8,115 nt of DNA from Pseudomonadota bacterium (GCA_018241985.1 JAFECV010000082.1:1-8115), one strand, 5' to 3'. Positions 1-5,663 are shown, counted from the first letter of the stretch. The notes: generated from the sequence alone by a model not told the origin. A program made the numbers and translations.

Positions 1-89
1 GTGCTCAGGGATGACAGCCTAGCGGGAATGGCAAAGTTTGGCAAACGAACGCAGACACCTGGATTTCAGGCGGAAGATACAGACACGAC
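1..89. other. Left-edge stretch with no recognised gene
   Basis: I see no supportable gene or RNA in this stretch. An open frame runs through it on the plus strand, but it continues through the terminator and into tRNA-His, so it is not a gene. The stretch lies beyond the terminator of the tRNA-His unit and probably leads into whatever gene lies outside the window. Confidence 0.5.
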
Positions 90-113
90 AAAGCCCGCGC
101 TGGAGCGGGCTTT
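90..113 (-). terminator. Rho-independent terminator after tRNA-His
   Basis: A perfect 9-bp inverted repeat (AAAGCCCGC / GCGGGCTTT) with a 6-nt loop lies 12 bp beyond the CCA end of tRNA-His. Read on the minus strand the stem ends in TTT, and the next bases are only moderately U-rich, so the U tract is short. The position just after the last gene of the block fits a terminator for tRNA-His, and for any ppiD transcript that reads through it. Confidence 0.8.
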
Positions 114-125
114 GGTGGATTTAGT

Positions 126-202
126 TGGGGTGGCTGATGGGACTCGAACCCACGACGACCAGAATCACAATCTGGGACTCTACCAACTGAGCTACAGCCA
201 CC
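126..202 (-). tRNA. tRNA-His (GUG)
   Basis: The reverse complement folds as a full cloverleaf of 77 nt including an encoded CCA (126-128). The acceptor stem starts GGTGGCT and pairs with AGCCACC. The D arm carries AGCTCAGTTGGTAGAG, the anticodon stem is CCAGA/TCTGG with loop TTGTGAT (anticodon GTG), and the T loop has TTCGAGT. The extra 5' G (position -1, opposite the discriminator C) is encoded, as expected for histidine tRNAs and needed for recognition by histidyl-tRNA synthetase. It lies 27 bp downstream of the ppiD stop and has its own -10 box, so it may be transcribed both alone and with ppiD. Confidence 0.97.
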
Positions 203-215
203 GTCAGGGCGTTCG

Positions 216-221
216 ATTATA
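216..221 (-). promoter_or_regulatory. -10 box of a probable tRNA-His promoter
   Basis: A perfect TATAAT lies on the minus strand in the 27-bp gap between the ppiD stop and tRNA-His, 13 bp before the mature 5' end. This would put the start of transcription at about 209-210, a few bases upstream of the tRNA. The bases after the -10 box are GC-rich, as in many stable-RNA promoters under stringent control. The -35 region would fall inside the last ppiD codons near 239-244, where only a GAC core matches the consensus. The -10 is clear and the -35 is weak. Confidence 0.55.
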
Positions 222-229
222 GCGACGCA

Positions 230-2152
230 TCACTCGGCGGTCGCTCCCGCGGCGGGTTTCGGCACCTTGATCGTGGCCTTGAAGCGCTGCTTCAGCAGGT
301 CGTAGTAGGCCTGCGATTCGGCAGACGCCACCGCCTGCGCGAACTGCGCGCGCTCCTGCGCGGCGACGTCGGCGGTGGGCGGCGTGCGCGGGACGATCTT
401 CTCCAGCTTCACCACCGCATAGCCCTGCGTGCCCAGGTCGACGCCGATGAACGATGGCAGCTTGTTCGCGTCGGCGCGCAGCGCCGAGTCGACGACGGCC
501 GGCGGCAGGTTCTGCGTCTGCCCGCGCGACACCACGACCGCCGCCGGCAGTTGCGCCGAGGCCGGATCGGCCTTCCACGCCGCCAGCTTGGCCGTGCCGT
601 CGGTGCGCGCCAGCGCCGCGCCGCGGTCGGCCAGCAGCAGGCGGCGCACCTCGTCCTTCACCTCGGCGAACGAGCGCAGGTGGCTCGCCGTGTACTGCGT
701 GATCCGGCCCGACACCAGCTCGTCGTTGCCGACCTCGACCGCGTCGGTGTTGCGCTTCTTCTTGATCGAATCCGACGAGAACAGCGCATTCAGGAACTTC
801 TCGTTCGCGAGCACGCCGGTCGCGCCCGGCGCCGGCGTGCGCGTGACGCCGGTCGCGGTCTGGATCTTCAGCTTCAGCTTGTCGACCACCGGCTGCAGGC
901 TGTCGGGCTGCTCGTACACCATGTTCGTGAACTTGTCGGCCGCGTCGGCGAACTTCACCTGCGCCTGCTGGTTCTTCAGGTCCGATTCGATCTGCGGTTT
1001 CAGCTCGTCGAAGCTGCGCTGCTGCGGCGCCTTGATGCCGGTGAGCTCGATGACGTGGTAGCCGTAGTCGGTCTGGATCGGGCCGACGATCTCGCCTTCC
1101 TTCGTCATGCCCCACACCGCGTCGGCGAACGGCTTGACCATCGCGTCTCGCGCGAAGAAGCCGAGGTCGCCGCCGTTCGCCGCGGAGCCCGGATCCTGCG
1201 AATACTTCTTCGCGAGTTCGGCGAAGCTCGCCGGGTCCTTGCGCGCCTGCGCCAGGATTTCGTCGGCCTTGGCCTTGGCCTTCTCGCGCTCGGCCGGCGA
1301 CGCGTTTTGCGGCACCGCGATCAGGATATGGCTGGCGCGGCGCTGCTCCGGGCCGCTCAGGCGTGCGGCGTTCTGGTCGTAGTAGGCACGCACGTCCTGC
1401 GGATCGAGCGTGATCGAGTTCTTCACCGCGTCCAGATCCAGCACCACGTACTGGATGTTCGCCTGCGCCGGCGCCTGAAACTGGGCCTCGTGGCTCTTGT
1501 AGTACGCGAGCAGGTCGGCATCGCTCAAGCTGACCTTGCCTGCGTAGTCCTTGGTGTCGAAGCGGGCGACCTGGATCTCGCGCTGCTGGTAGAACGCATC
1601 GAGCGCGACATCGGCCTCGGCCGGCGTCGCGAAGCTCGTGCTCGTCAGCCCGCCCATCACCTGCTGCAGCGACAGATCGTTGCGCACGCCGGCCTCGAAG
1701 CTCTCGGGCGTCATGCCCTGCGCGGCCAGCAGCTGCTTGTAGCGCGACATGTCGAGCGTGCCGTCGCTCTTGCGCAGCGCCGCGATCGTCGGGTTCTGCT
1801 CGAGCGCCTGGGCGAGCTGCTGGTCGCTCGCGATCAGATGGAATTTCTGGGCCGCGGCCGCGAGCACCTGCTGGTGCACCAGCTGCTCCAGCGTCGCATA
1901 GCGGGCCTGCGGCGAATCGAACAGCTTCGCGTCGAGCGTCGGGTTCGACGCGCGCATCCGGTCCACCTCGCGCCGATGCGCGTTGTCCCAGTCGGCCTGC
2001 GAAATGTCGTGACCGTCGACGCTCGCCACCGTCTTGGCCTGCTCGCTGAAGAAGCGGTTGCCCTCGATGCCCCACAGCACGAAGGACGGGAACACCAGCA
2101 GGAACAGCAAGCCCATCACGAACTTGGAATGCTTGCGGATGACTTCGAACAT
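230..2152 (-). CDS. ppiD: PpiD-type membrane-anchored peptidyl-prolyl isomerase / periplasmic chaperone
   Basis: The protein has 640 aa, close to the PpiD family length of about 620-650. It has a short cytoplasmic N-terminus, one membrane anchor at about residues 11-29, and then a large periplasmic part. The N-terminal chaperone region is SurA_N-like (about 35-250). A parvulin domain spans about 270-372, with SHIL (His275), GGDLGFF (327-333) and GYHVI (His366). A C-terminal helical region follows. The family sits at the inner-membrane translocon exit and helps newly secreted and outer-membrane proteins fold. The ATG at 2152 is chosen because it directly precedes the MFEVIRK anchor, with a weak AGAGAG ahead of it. 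An in-frame TTG at 2173 would fall in the T tract of the terminator and is unlikely. The gene is downstream of hupB, as in many proteobacteria, but tRNA-Val and a terminator intervene. It ends in TGA, 27 bp before tRNA-His. Confidence 0.93.
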   Translation of the reverse strand: MFEVIRKHSKFVMGLLFLLVFPSFVLWGIEGNRFFSEQAKTVASVDGHDISQADWDNAHRREVDRMRASNPTLDAKLFDSPQARYATLEQLVHQQVLAAAAQKFHLIASDQQLAQALEQNPTIAALRKSDGTLDMSRYKQLLAAQGMTPESFEAGVRNDLSLQQVMGGLTSTSFATPAEADVALDAFYQQREIQVARFDTKDYAGKVSLSDADLLAYYKSHEAQFQAPAQANIQYVVLDLDAVKNSITLDPQDVRAYYDQNAARLSGPEQRRASHILIAVPQNASPAEREKAKAKADEILAQARKDPASFAELAKKYSQDPGSAANGGDLGFFARDAMVKPFADAVWGMTKEGEIVGPIQTDYGYHVIELTGIKAPQQRSFDELKPQIESDLKNQQAQVKFADAADKFTNMVYEQPDSLQPVVDKLKLKIQTATGVTRTPAPGATGVLANEKFLNALFSSDSIKKKRNTDAVEVGNDELVSGRITQYTASHLRSFAEVKDEVRRLLLADRGAALARTDGTAKLAAWKADPASAQLPAAVVVSRGQTQNLPPAVVDSALRADANKLPSFIGVDLGTQGYAVVKLEKIVPRTPPTADVAAQERAQFAQAVASAESQAYYDLLKQRFKATIKVPKPAAGATAE

Positions 2153-2171
2153 GCGTGGACTCTCTGGGGGC

Positions 2172-2203
2172 AAAAAGAAAAGGCGAACTCGCCGTTCGCC
2201 TTT
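2172..2203 (-). terminator. Strong intrinsic terminator between tRNA-Val and ppiD
   Basis: On the minus strand a perfect 10-bp stem (AAAGGCGAAC / GTTCGCCTTT, 2203-2194 with 2188-2179) with a 5-nt loop is followed at once by TTCTTTTTG (2178 to 2171). This is a classical rho-independent terminator. It begins 6 bp after the encoded CCA of tRNA-Val, so it ends the hupB-tRNA-Val transcript and also releases the tRNA 3' trailer. Its U tract ends about 19 bp before the ppiD start codon. Confidence 0.92.
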
Positions 2204-2209
2204 CTTGGG

Positions 2210-2285
2210 TGGTGGGTGCTGACGGTCTCGAACCGCCGACCTACGCCTTGTAAGGGCGCCGCTCTACCAACTGAGCTAAGCACCC
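2210..2285 (-). tRNA. tRNA-Val (UAC)
   Basis: The reverse complement folds as a 76-nt tRNA with encoded CCA (2210-2212). The acceptor arms are GGGTGCT and AGCACCC, with discriminator A. The D arm carries AGCTCAGTTGGTAGAG. The anticodon loop is TTACAAG, giving anticodon TAC (Val). The T arm is GGCGG-TTCGAGA-CCGTC, with one G-T pair. It lies only 14 bp after the hupB stop, with no room for a normal promoter, so it is most likely cut out of the hupB transcript. It shares the terminator immediately downstream. Confidence 0.97.
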
Positions 2286-2299
2286 CGTCTGGACGGAAA

Positions 2300-2572
2300 T
2301 CAGTTCAAAGCATCCTTCAATGCTTTGCCGGGACGGAACTTCGGCACCTTGGCGGCCTTGATTTTAATCGCAGCGCCGGTGCGCGGATTGCGCCCGCTGC
2401 GCGCGGCGCGCTTGCCGACGGCGAAGGTGCCGAAACCCACCAGCGACACCGAGCCGCCTTTCTTCAGCGTCGTCTTGACGGCGCCGATGGTGGACTCCAG
2501 CGCGCGCGTGGCTGCGGCCTTGGAGATGTCCGCGTGTTTTGCAATGTGCTCGATCAGTTCAGTCTTGTTCAC
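2300..2572 (-). CDS. hupB: DNA-binding protein HU (beta-type)
   Basis: The product is 90 aa, exactly the HU length. HU is a small dimeric nucleoid protein that bends and compacts DNA non-specifically and assists replication, repair and transcription. The start [11 protein letters not shown], the body GFGTF (46-50) and the flexible DNA-binding arm with R61-N62-P63-R64-T65-G66 are all diagnostic of HU/IHF, and the non-specific arm favours HU over IHF. The start codon is GTG at 2572, with GAGGA ending 6 nt upstream; there is no ATG that would fit the family N-terminus. A consensus-like sigma70 promoter lies about 130 bp upstream. The leader holds hairpins and a 9-codon reading frame described separately. 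tRNA-Val follows after 14 bp and should be co-transcribed. Orthologues normally sit between lon and ppiD; here the upstream neighbour is a tartrate/D-malate dehydrogenase. Confidence 0.96.
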   Translation of the reverse strand: MNKTELIEHIAKHADISKAAATRALESTIGAVKTTLKKGGSVSLVGFGTFAVGKRAARSGRNPRTGAAIKIKAAKVPKFRPGKALKDALN

Positions 2573-2586
2573 CAGGGGTCCTCGTT

Positions 2587-2616
2587 TCAGGAAAGGTTGA
2601 TCCGGCAGCGCTCCAT
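2587..2616 (-). CDS. Candidate 9-codon leader peptide upstream of hupB
   Basis: On the minus strand GGGAGGA (2627-2621) precedes an ATG at 2616 with ideal spacing (AACG). The frame reads MERCRINLS and stops at TGA (2589-2587), 14 nt before the hupB GTG. It is in a different frame from hupB and closed by a stop, so it is not an N-terminal extension. Its Shine-Dalgarno is stronger than that of hupB. Its last codons (CTT TCC TGA) contain TTTCCT, which is complementary both to AGGAAA in its own Shine-Dalgarno region (2624-2619) and, as TCCT, to AGGA in the hupB Shine-Dalgarno (2582-2579). Translation could therefore open hupB by clearing this segment. This is inference from the sequence. A frame this short can occur by chance, and conservation is unknown to me. 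Confidence 0.35.
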   Translation of the reverse strand: MERCRINLS

Positions 2617-2656
2617 CGTTTCCTCCCGTGGCACTTGAATCGATGTTGTTGGTTCT

Positions 2657-2697
2657 CTCGCGCCTGCGAGGAGCTCGTGCAGCAGAGGCTCTGCTGC
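2657..2697 (-). promoter_or_regulatory. Structured 5' leader of hupB: two hairpins at the predicted mRNA start
   Basis: A perfect 9-bp inverted repeat around a single central base (2679-2697, arms GCAGCAGAG and CTCTGCTGC) begins within a base or two of the predicted transcription start near 2698. Because a loop needs about 3 nt, it would form an 8-bp stem with a 3-nt loop. A second, smaller hairpin follows (CTCGC 2670-2666 with GCGAG 2661-2657). Hairpins at the very 5' end of a message are known to protect transcripts from decay in other systems, so mRNA stabilisation is one possible role. Neither is followed by a U tract, so termination is unlikely. Confidence 0.5.
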
Positions 2698-2704
2698 CGC
2701 GATG

Positions 2705-2733
2705 ATTAGAGCGACCGGCCTGCGACGTGTCAA
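2705..2733 (-). promoter_or_regulatory. Sigma70 promoter for hupB-tRNA-Val
   Basis: On the minus strand TTGACA (2733-2728, perfect -35) and TCTAAT (2710-2705, five of six matches to the -10) are separated by exactly 17 bp. Transcription should start near 2698, giving a leader of about 126 nt before the hupB GTG. This is the best promoter match in the window. A TAAAAT sits further upstream at 2773-2768 but has no matching -35. The rest of the 316-bp gap between hupB and the dehydrogenase holds only the repeat noted separately and a short GGCGC-TT-GCGCC palindrome at 2783-2794 that has no U tract. Confidence 0.8.
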
Positions 2734-2811
2734 TAAGGCGAATGGCGATACGACACCGTGAGCGGGAATTTTAGACAGATTTGGCGCTTGCGCCGTGATC
2801 GCGCGGCCTCG

Positions 2812-2831
2812 GTTGCACGAAGTTGCACGAA
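2812..2831. repeat. Perfect 10-bp tandem duplication upstream of the hupB promoter
   Basis: The decamer GTTGCACGAA occurs twice head to tail (2812-2821 and 2822-2831). It lies about 80-100 bp upstream of the hupB -35 box and about 60 bp past the dehydrogenase stop. Two copies spaced one helical turn apart could place two protein contacts on the same DNA face, but no known operator is recognised here. It may equally be a small slippage duplication. Confidence 0.6.
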
Positions 2832-2888
2832 GCGAAATGTAAATGACTGCTGCGGTTGATGCAGATCAGAGCGTGCGCCGCGCCACTG

Positions 2889-3974
2889 CTACAACGCGTC
2901 GGCGACCGCGCGGCCCAGGTCCGCGGTGCCGGCGCTGCCGCCGATGTCCGGTGTGCGCGGCGCGCCGCTGGCCGGATCGAGCACGCGCTCGATCGCCGCG
3001 AGGATCGCGTCGTGCGCCGGCTTGCAGCCGAGGAAGTCGAGCATCAGCGCGCCGCACCAGATCTGCCCGATCGGGTTCGCGATGCCCTTGCCGGCGATGT
3101 CCGGCGCGGAGCCGTGCACCGGCTCGAACAGCGAAGGAAAGCGGCGCTCCGGGTTCAGGTTCGCGCTCGGCGCGATGCCGATGGTGCCGGTGCACGCGGG
3201 CCCGAGGTCGCTCAGGATGTCGCCGAACAAATTGCTCGCGACCACCACGTCGAAGAAGTCGGGGCGCTGCACGAAATGCGCGGTCAGGATGTCGATATGG
3301 AACTTGTCGACGCGCAGCTCCGGGTAGCCGCGCGCCATCGCCGCGACGCGCTCGTCCCAGTACGGCATCGTGATCGCGATGCCGTTCGACTTGGTCGCGC
3401 TGGTCAGGTGCTTCTTCGGCCGCGTCTGCGCGAGCTCGAACGCGAACTTCAGCACCCGATCCACGCCATGGCGGCTCATCACGGTTTCCTGCACGACGAT
3501 CTCGCGCTCGGTGCCCTCGTACATGCGTCCGCCGATGCTCGAGTATTCGCCCTCGGTGTTCTCGCGCACGATCACCATGTCGATCTCGCCGGCGGCGCGC
3601 GCGCTGCCGTCGCGCCGCACCACCGGCGCAATGATGCCGGGCATCAGCCGCGCCGGCCGCAGGTTCACGTACTGGTCGAACTCGCGGCGAAACAGCAGCA
3701 GCGAACCCCACAGCGACACGTGATCGGCGATCTTCGCGGGCCAGCCGACCGCGCCGAAGAAGATCGCGTCGTGCGAGCCGATCCGGTCCTTCCAGTCGTC
3801 GGGCAGCATCTTGCCGTGGCGCTCGCAGTAGTCCCAGCTCGAGAAATCGAAATGGTCGAACTGCAGATCGATGCCGAACCGGCGCGCCGCCGCGTCCACC
3901 ACCCGGATGCCCTCGGGCATCACCTCCTTGCCGATGCCGTCGCCGGCGATCACCGCGATTCGCTTCTTGCTCAT
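2889..3974 (-). CDS. ttuC: Tartrate / D-malate dehydrogenase (decarboxylating), isopropylmalate dehydrogenase superfamily
   Basis: The 361-aa product is the right length for the tartrate/D-malate branch of the beta-decarboxylating dehydrogenases, cytosolic NAD-linked enzymes that oxidise and decarboxylate 2-hydroxy acids such as D-malate and tartrate with a divalent metal. The N-terminus has GDGIGKEVMPEG (11-22). R96, R106 and R137 mark the substrate site, the latter in RENTEGEY (137-144). K195 in TSATKSN is the likely catalytic lysine. D228, D252 and D256 are the likely metal ligands, and EPVHGSAPDIAGKGIANP (284-301) is the NAD-binding loop. The SHDAIFFGAVGWP and HVSLWG segments fit tartrate/D-malate dehydrogenase better than LeuB. 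The ATG at 3974 gives the family N-terminus; AGGA lies very close to it and a second AGGA lies 13 nt upstream, so the ribosome site is not ideal. The gene ends in TAG. It stands alone, and no LysR regulator or transporter for these acids is visible, so the substrate is not settled. DmlA/YeaU is the other possible name. Confidence 0.88.
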   Translation of the reverse strand: MSKKRIAVIAGDGIGKEVMPEGIRVVDAAARRFGIDLQFDHFDFSSWDYCERHGKMLPDDWKDRIGSHDAIFFGAVGWPAKIADHVSLWGSLLLFRREFDQYVNLRPARLMPGIIAPVVRRDGSARAAGEIDMVIVRENTEGEYSSIGGRMYEGTEREIVVQETVMSRHGVDRVLKFAFELAQTRPKKHLTSATKSNGIAITMPYWDERVAAMARGYPELRVDKFHIDILTAHFVQRPDFFDVVVASNLFGDILSDLGPACTGTIGIAPSANLNPERRFPSLFEPVHGSAPDIAGKGIANPIGQIWCGALMLDFLGCKPAHDAILAAIERVLDPASGAPRTPDIGGSAGTADLGRAVADAL

Positions 3975-4100
3975 GGTCCTGGGGTTTTCCTTTCGGATTG
4001 CTGTCGATGCGTCATCAAGGCAGCGCTGCCTGTGACGCGACCGTGGAGTTGGACGTCATCGCTGCGCACTGTGAACGAAGCGAAGCCATCCAGCATCGGT

Positions 4101-4134
4101 CGATTGTGCGGCTGCGCCCTGTGCGCCGCAATCG
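4101..4134. repeat. Inverted repeat in the gap between the exporter and the dehydrogenase
   Basis: The arms CGATTG (4101-4106) and CAATCG (4129-4134) enclose a second pair, GCGC (4114-4117) and GCGC (4123-4126), around CCTGT. It lies 31 bp after the eamA-type exporter stop and about 130 bp before the dehydrogenase ATG. On the minus strand no U tract follows, so it is a poor terminator. It could be an operator for the dehydrogenase. The rest of the 191-bp gap shows no convincing promoter; TTCACA at 4075-4070 lacks a good -10 partner. Confidence 0.45.
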
Positions 4135-4165
4135 AACGAGGGTCACGCCGAAATTCACGTGACTT

Positions 4166-5095
4166 TCAGCGGTCGATCGCGGTTTCGCGCGCGCGCCCGC
4201 CCGGGCGCGCCATCGGGCGTATCACCAGGCTGACGCCGGCCGCGGTGAGCGCGGTACCGATCAGCGTCGCCGCGGTGATCGGTTCCGAGAACAGCAGCCA
4301 GGCGAGCAGCGCGGTGGTCGGCGGCACCAGGTACATCAGGCTCGTCACCGCCGCCACCGCGCCGCGCTGGATCAGCAGGTACAGCAGCGAGCTGCCGCCC
4401 AGCGTCAGCGCCAGCACCGACCAGGCGAGCGCGCCGACGAGCTCCGGGTTCCACTGCATGGTCTCGCGCTCGAACAGCGCGAACGGCAGCGTGACGAGCA
4501 GCGCGGCGCCGACCTGCACCGCGTTCGCGCTGCGCACGTCGCAGCGCGCGACGAAGCGCTTCTGGTACAGCGTGCCCGCGGTGATGCTGATCAGCGCCAT
4601 CAGCGCGAGCGACAGGTTGACCCAGTTCGCTTCGCCGCCCCGCCCCATCCGGCCCGACACCACCAGCGCCAGGCCGGCGAAGCCGAGCACGACGCCGACT
4701 CCCTGGCGGCGCGTCACCTGCCCGCCGCTCGCCGCGAGCCAGACCACGGTCAGCACCGGCTGCAGGCCGACGATCAGCGACGACAGGCCGGAGCCCATGC
4801 CGGCCTTCACCGCGGCCCAGACGCCGCCGAGGTAGCCGCCGTTCATCAGCACGCCGGTCACCGCCAGATGCAGCCATTGGCGGCGCGTCGCCGGCCAGGC
4901 GACGCGCGAGGCCGCGGTCCACGCGAGAAAGCACAGCAGCGAGAGCAGGTAGCGCAGCGCCAGGAACTTCATCGGCGGCGCATACGGCATGCCGTAGCGC
5001 GCGACGATGAAGCCGGTGCTCCAGATCAGCACGAACACCGCGGGCATCGCGCGGGTGAACGCGTCGCCGCGCTCGGGCGTGGAAGGCGCCGTCAA
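4166..5095 (-). CDS. EamA/DMT-family transporter, ten transmembrane helices
   Basis: The 309-aa product has the size and pattern of the drug/metabolite transporter superfamily: two EamA repeats of about five helices each, with hydrophobic segments near 17-33, 44-62, 74-97, 103-121, 130-147, 160-177, 189-207, 217-240, 248-268 and 273-293. The loop motifs IWSTGFI-ARYG (first helix) and YLVPPTTALLAWLLFSEP (255-272) are typical of this family. Members usually export amino acids, other metabolites or drugs across the inner membrane; the substrate cannot be read from sequence. The start is taken as TTG at 5095, one base after the pgsA TGA, with AGGG 9 nt upstream, which suggests translational coupling. 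An ATG at 5047 (residue 17) just before the first helix is the alternative, with no clear ribosome site. It ends in TGA and is probably the last gene of the uvrC-pgsA unit. Confidence 0.85.
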   Translation of the reverse strand: MTAPSTPERGDAFTRAMPAVFVLIWSTGFIVARYGMPYAPPMKFLALRYLLSLLCFLAWTAASRVAWPATRRQWLHLAVTGVLMNGGYLGGVWAAVKAGMGSGLSSLIVGLQPVLTVVWLAASGGQVTRRQGVGVVLGFAGLALVVSGRMGRGGEANWVNLSLALMALISITAGTLYQKRFVARCDVRSANAVQVGAALLVTLPFALFERETMQWNPELVGALAWSVLALTLGGSSLLYLLIQRGAVAAVTSLMYLVPPTTALLAWLLFSEPITAATLIGTALTAAGVSLVIRPMARPGGRARETAIDR

Positions 5096-5096
5096 T

Positions 5097-5663
5097 TCAC
5101 TTGACCCTGGCGCGGATTTCCGGCAGCGCCTTCTGCAGGTAGTACGCCATCGACCAGACCGTCAGCACCGCGGCGACCCAGATCAGCCAGGTGCCCCAGA
5201 CCCCGGTGTCGAGCCAGCCGAACAGCCGGCCGTCGAACAGCAGCAGCGGGATCGCCACCATCTGCGACGCCGTCTTGAGCTTGCCGAGCATGTGCACCGC
5301 GACGCTCTTGGACGCCCCGATCTGCGCCATCCACTCGCGCAGCGCCGAGATCGCGATCTCGCGGCCGATGATGATCAGCGCCACGACCAGGTCGACCCGG
5401 CGCAGGTAGAGCAGCACCAATATGCTGGCGCTGACCAGGAACTTGTCCGCGACCGGATCGAGGAAGGCGCCGAACGACGAGGTCTGGTTGAGGCGCCGCG
5501 CCAGATAGCCGTCGAGCCAGTCGGTCGCGGCGAACAGCACGAACAGCACGGTCGCGACCAGGTTCTGCAAGCGCGCGCCGAGCGGCAGGTAGTACACCAC
5601 GACGAGCAGCGGGATCGCGACGATGCGCGCCCAGGTCAGCAGCGTCGGCACGGTCAGGAACAT
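5097..5663 (-). CDS. pgsA: CDP-diacylglycerol-glycerol-3-phosphate 3-phosphatidyltransferase (phosphatidylglycerophosphate synthase)
   Basis: This inner-membrane enzyme transfers the phosphatidyl group from CDP-diacylglycerol to glycerol-3-phosphate, the committed step to phosphatidylglycerol and cardiolipin. The 188-aa product matches the family length. The complete CDP-alcohol phosphotransferase signature is present: D48-x2-D51-G52-x2-A55-R56-x8-G65-x3-D69-x3-D73. The N-terminus MFLTVPTLLTWARI is the usual PgsA opening, followed by hydrophobic helices (about 10-27, 33-48, 76-103, 133-150 and 157-176). The ATG at 5663 is chosen for that reason; the frame stays open upstream into uvrC, but that part is low-complexity shadow sequence. 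AGGG lies only 2 nt from the ATG, so the ribosome site is unusually tight. It begins 32 bp after uvrC, the classic uvrC-pgsA pairing, and ends just before the exporter. Confidence 0.95.
   Translation of the reverse strand: MFLTVPTLLTWARIVAIPLLVVVYYLPLGARLQNLVATVLFVLFAATDWLDGYLARRLNQTSSFGAFLDPVADKFLVSASILVLLYLRRVDLVVALIIIGREIAISALREWMAQIGASKSVAVHMLGKLKTASQMVAIPLLLFDGRLFGWLDTGVWGTWLIWVAAVLTVWSMAYYLQKALPEIRARVK

Noticed and set aside
204..2075. 623-codon minus-strand frame overlapping ppiD in another frame
   Set aside because: It is an Arg/Gly/Ala-rich alternative frame of ppiD with no motif. The PpiD frame has the membrane anchor and parvulin motifs.
551..2638. 695-codon plus-strand open frame antisense to ppiD, tRNA-Val and hupB
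   Set aside because: It runs across two protein genes, a tRNA and a terminator and has an Arg/Leu/Ala/His-rich composition without domains. It is a shadow caused by G/C third-position bias.
2768..2773. TAAAAT as a second hupB promoter -10
   Set aside because: No -35-like hexamer is found at 16-18 bp spacing, while a far better promoter lies just downstream.
2783..2794. GGCGC-TT-GCGCC palindrome as the dehydrogenase terminator
   Set aside because: The stem is only 5 bp with a 2-nt loop and has no U tract on the minus strand.
2856..4835. 659-codon plus-strand open frame antisense to the dehydrogenase and exporter
   Set aside because: It crosses two clear minus-strand genes and their gap, with a composition change at the gene borders and no recognisable fold. 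It is a shadow frame.
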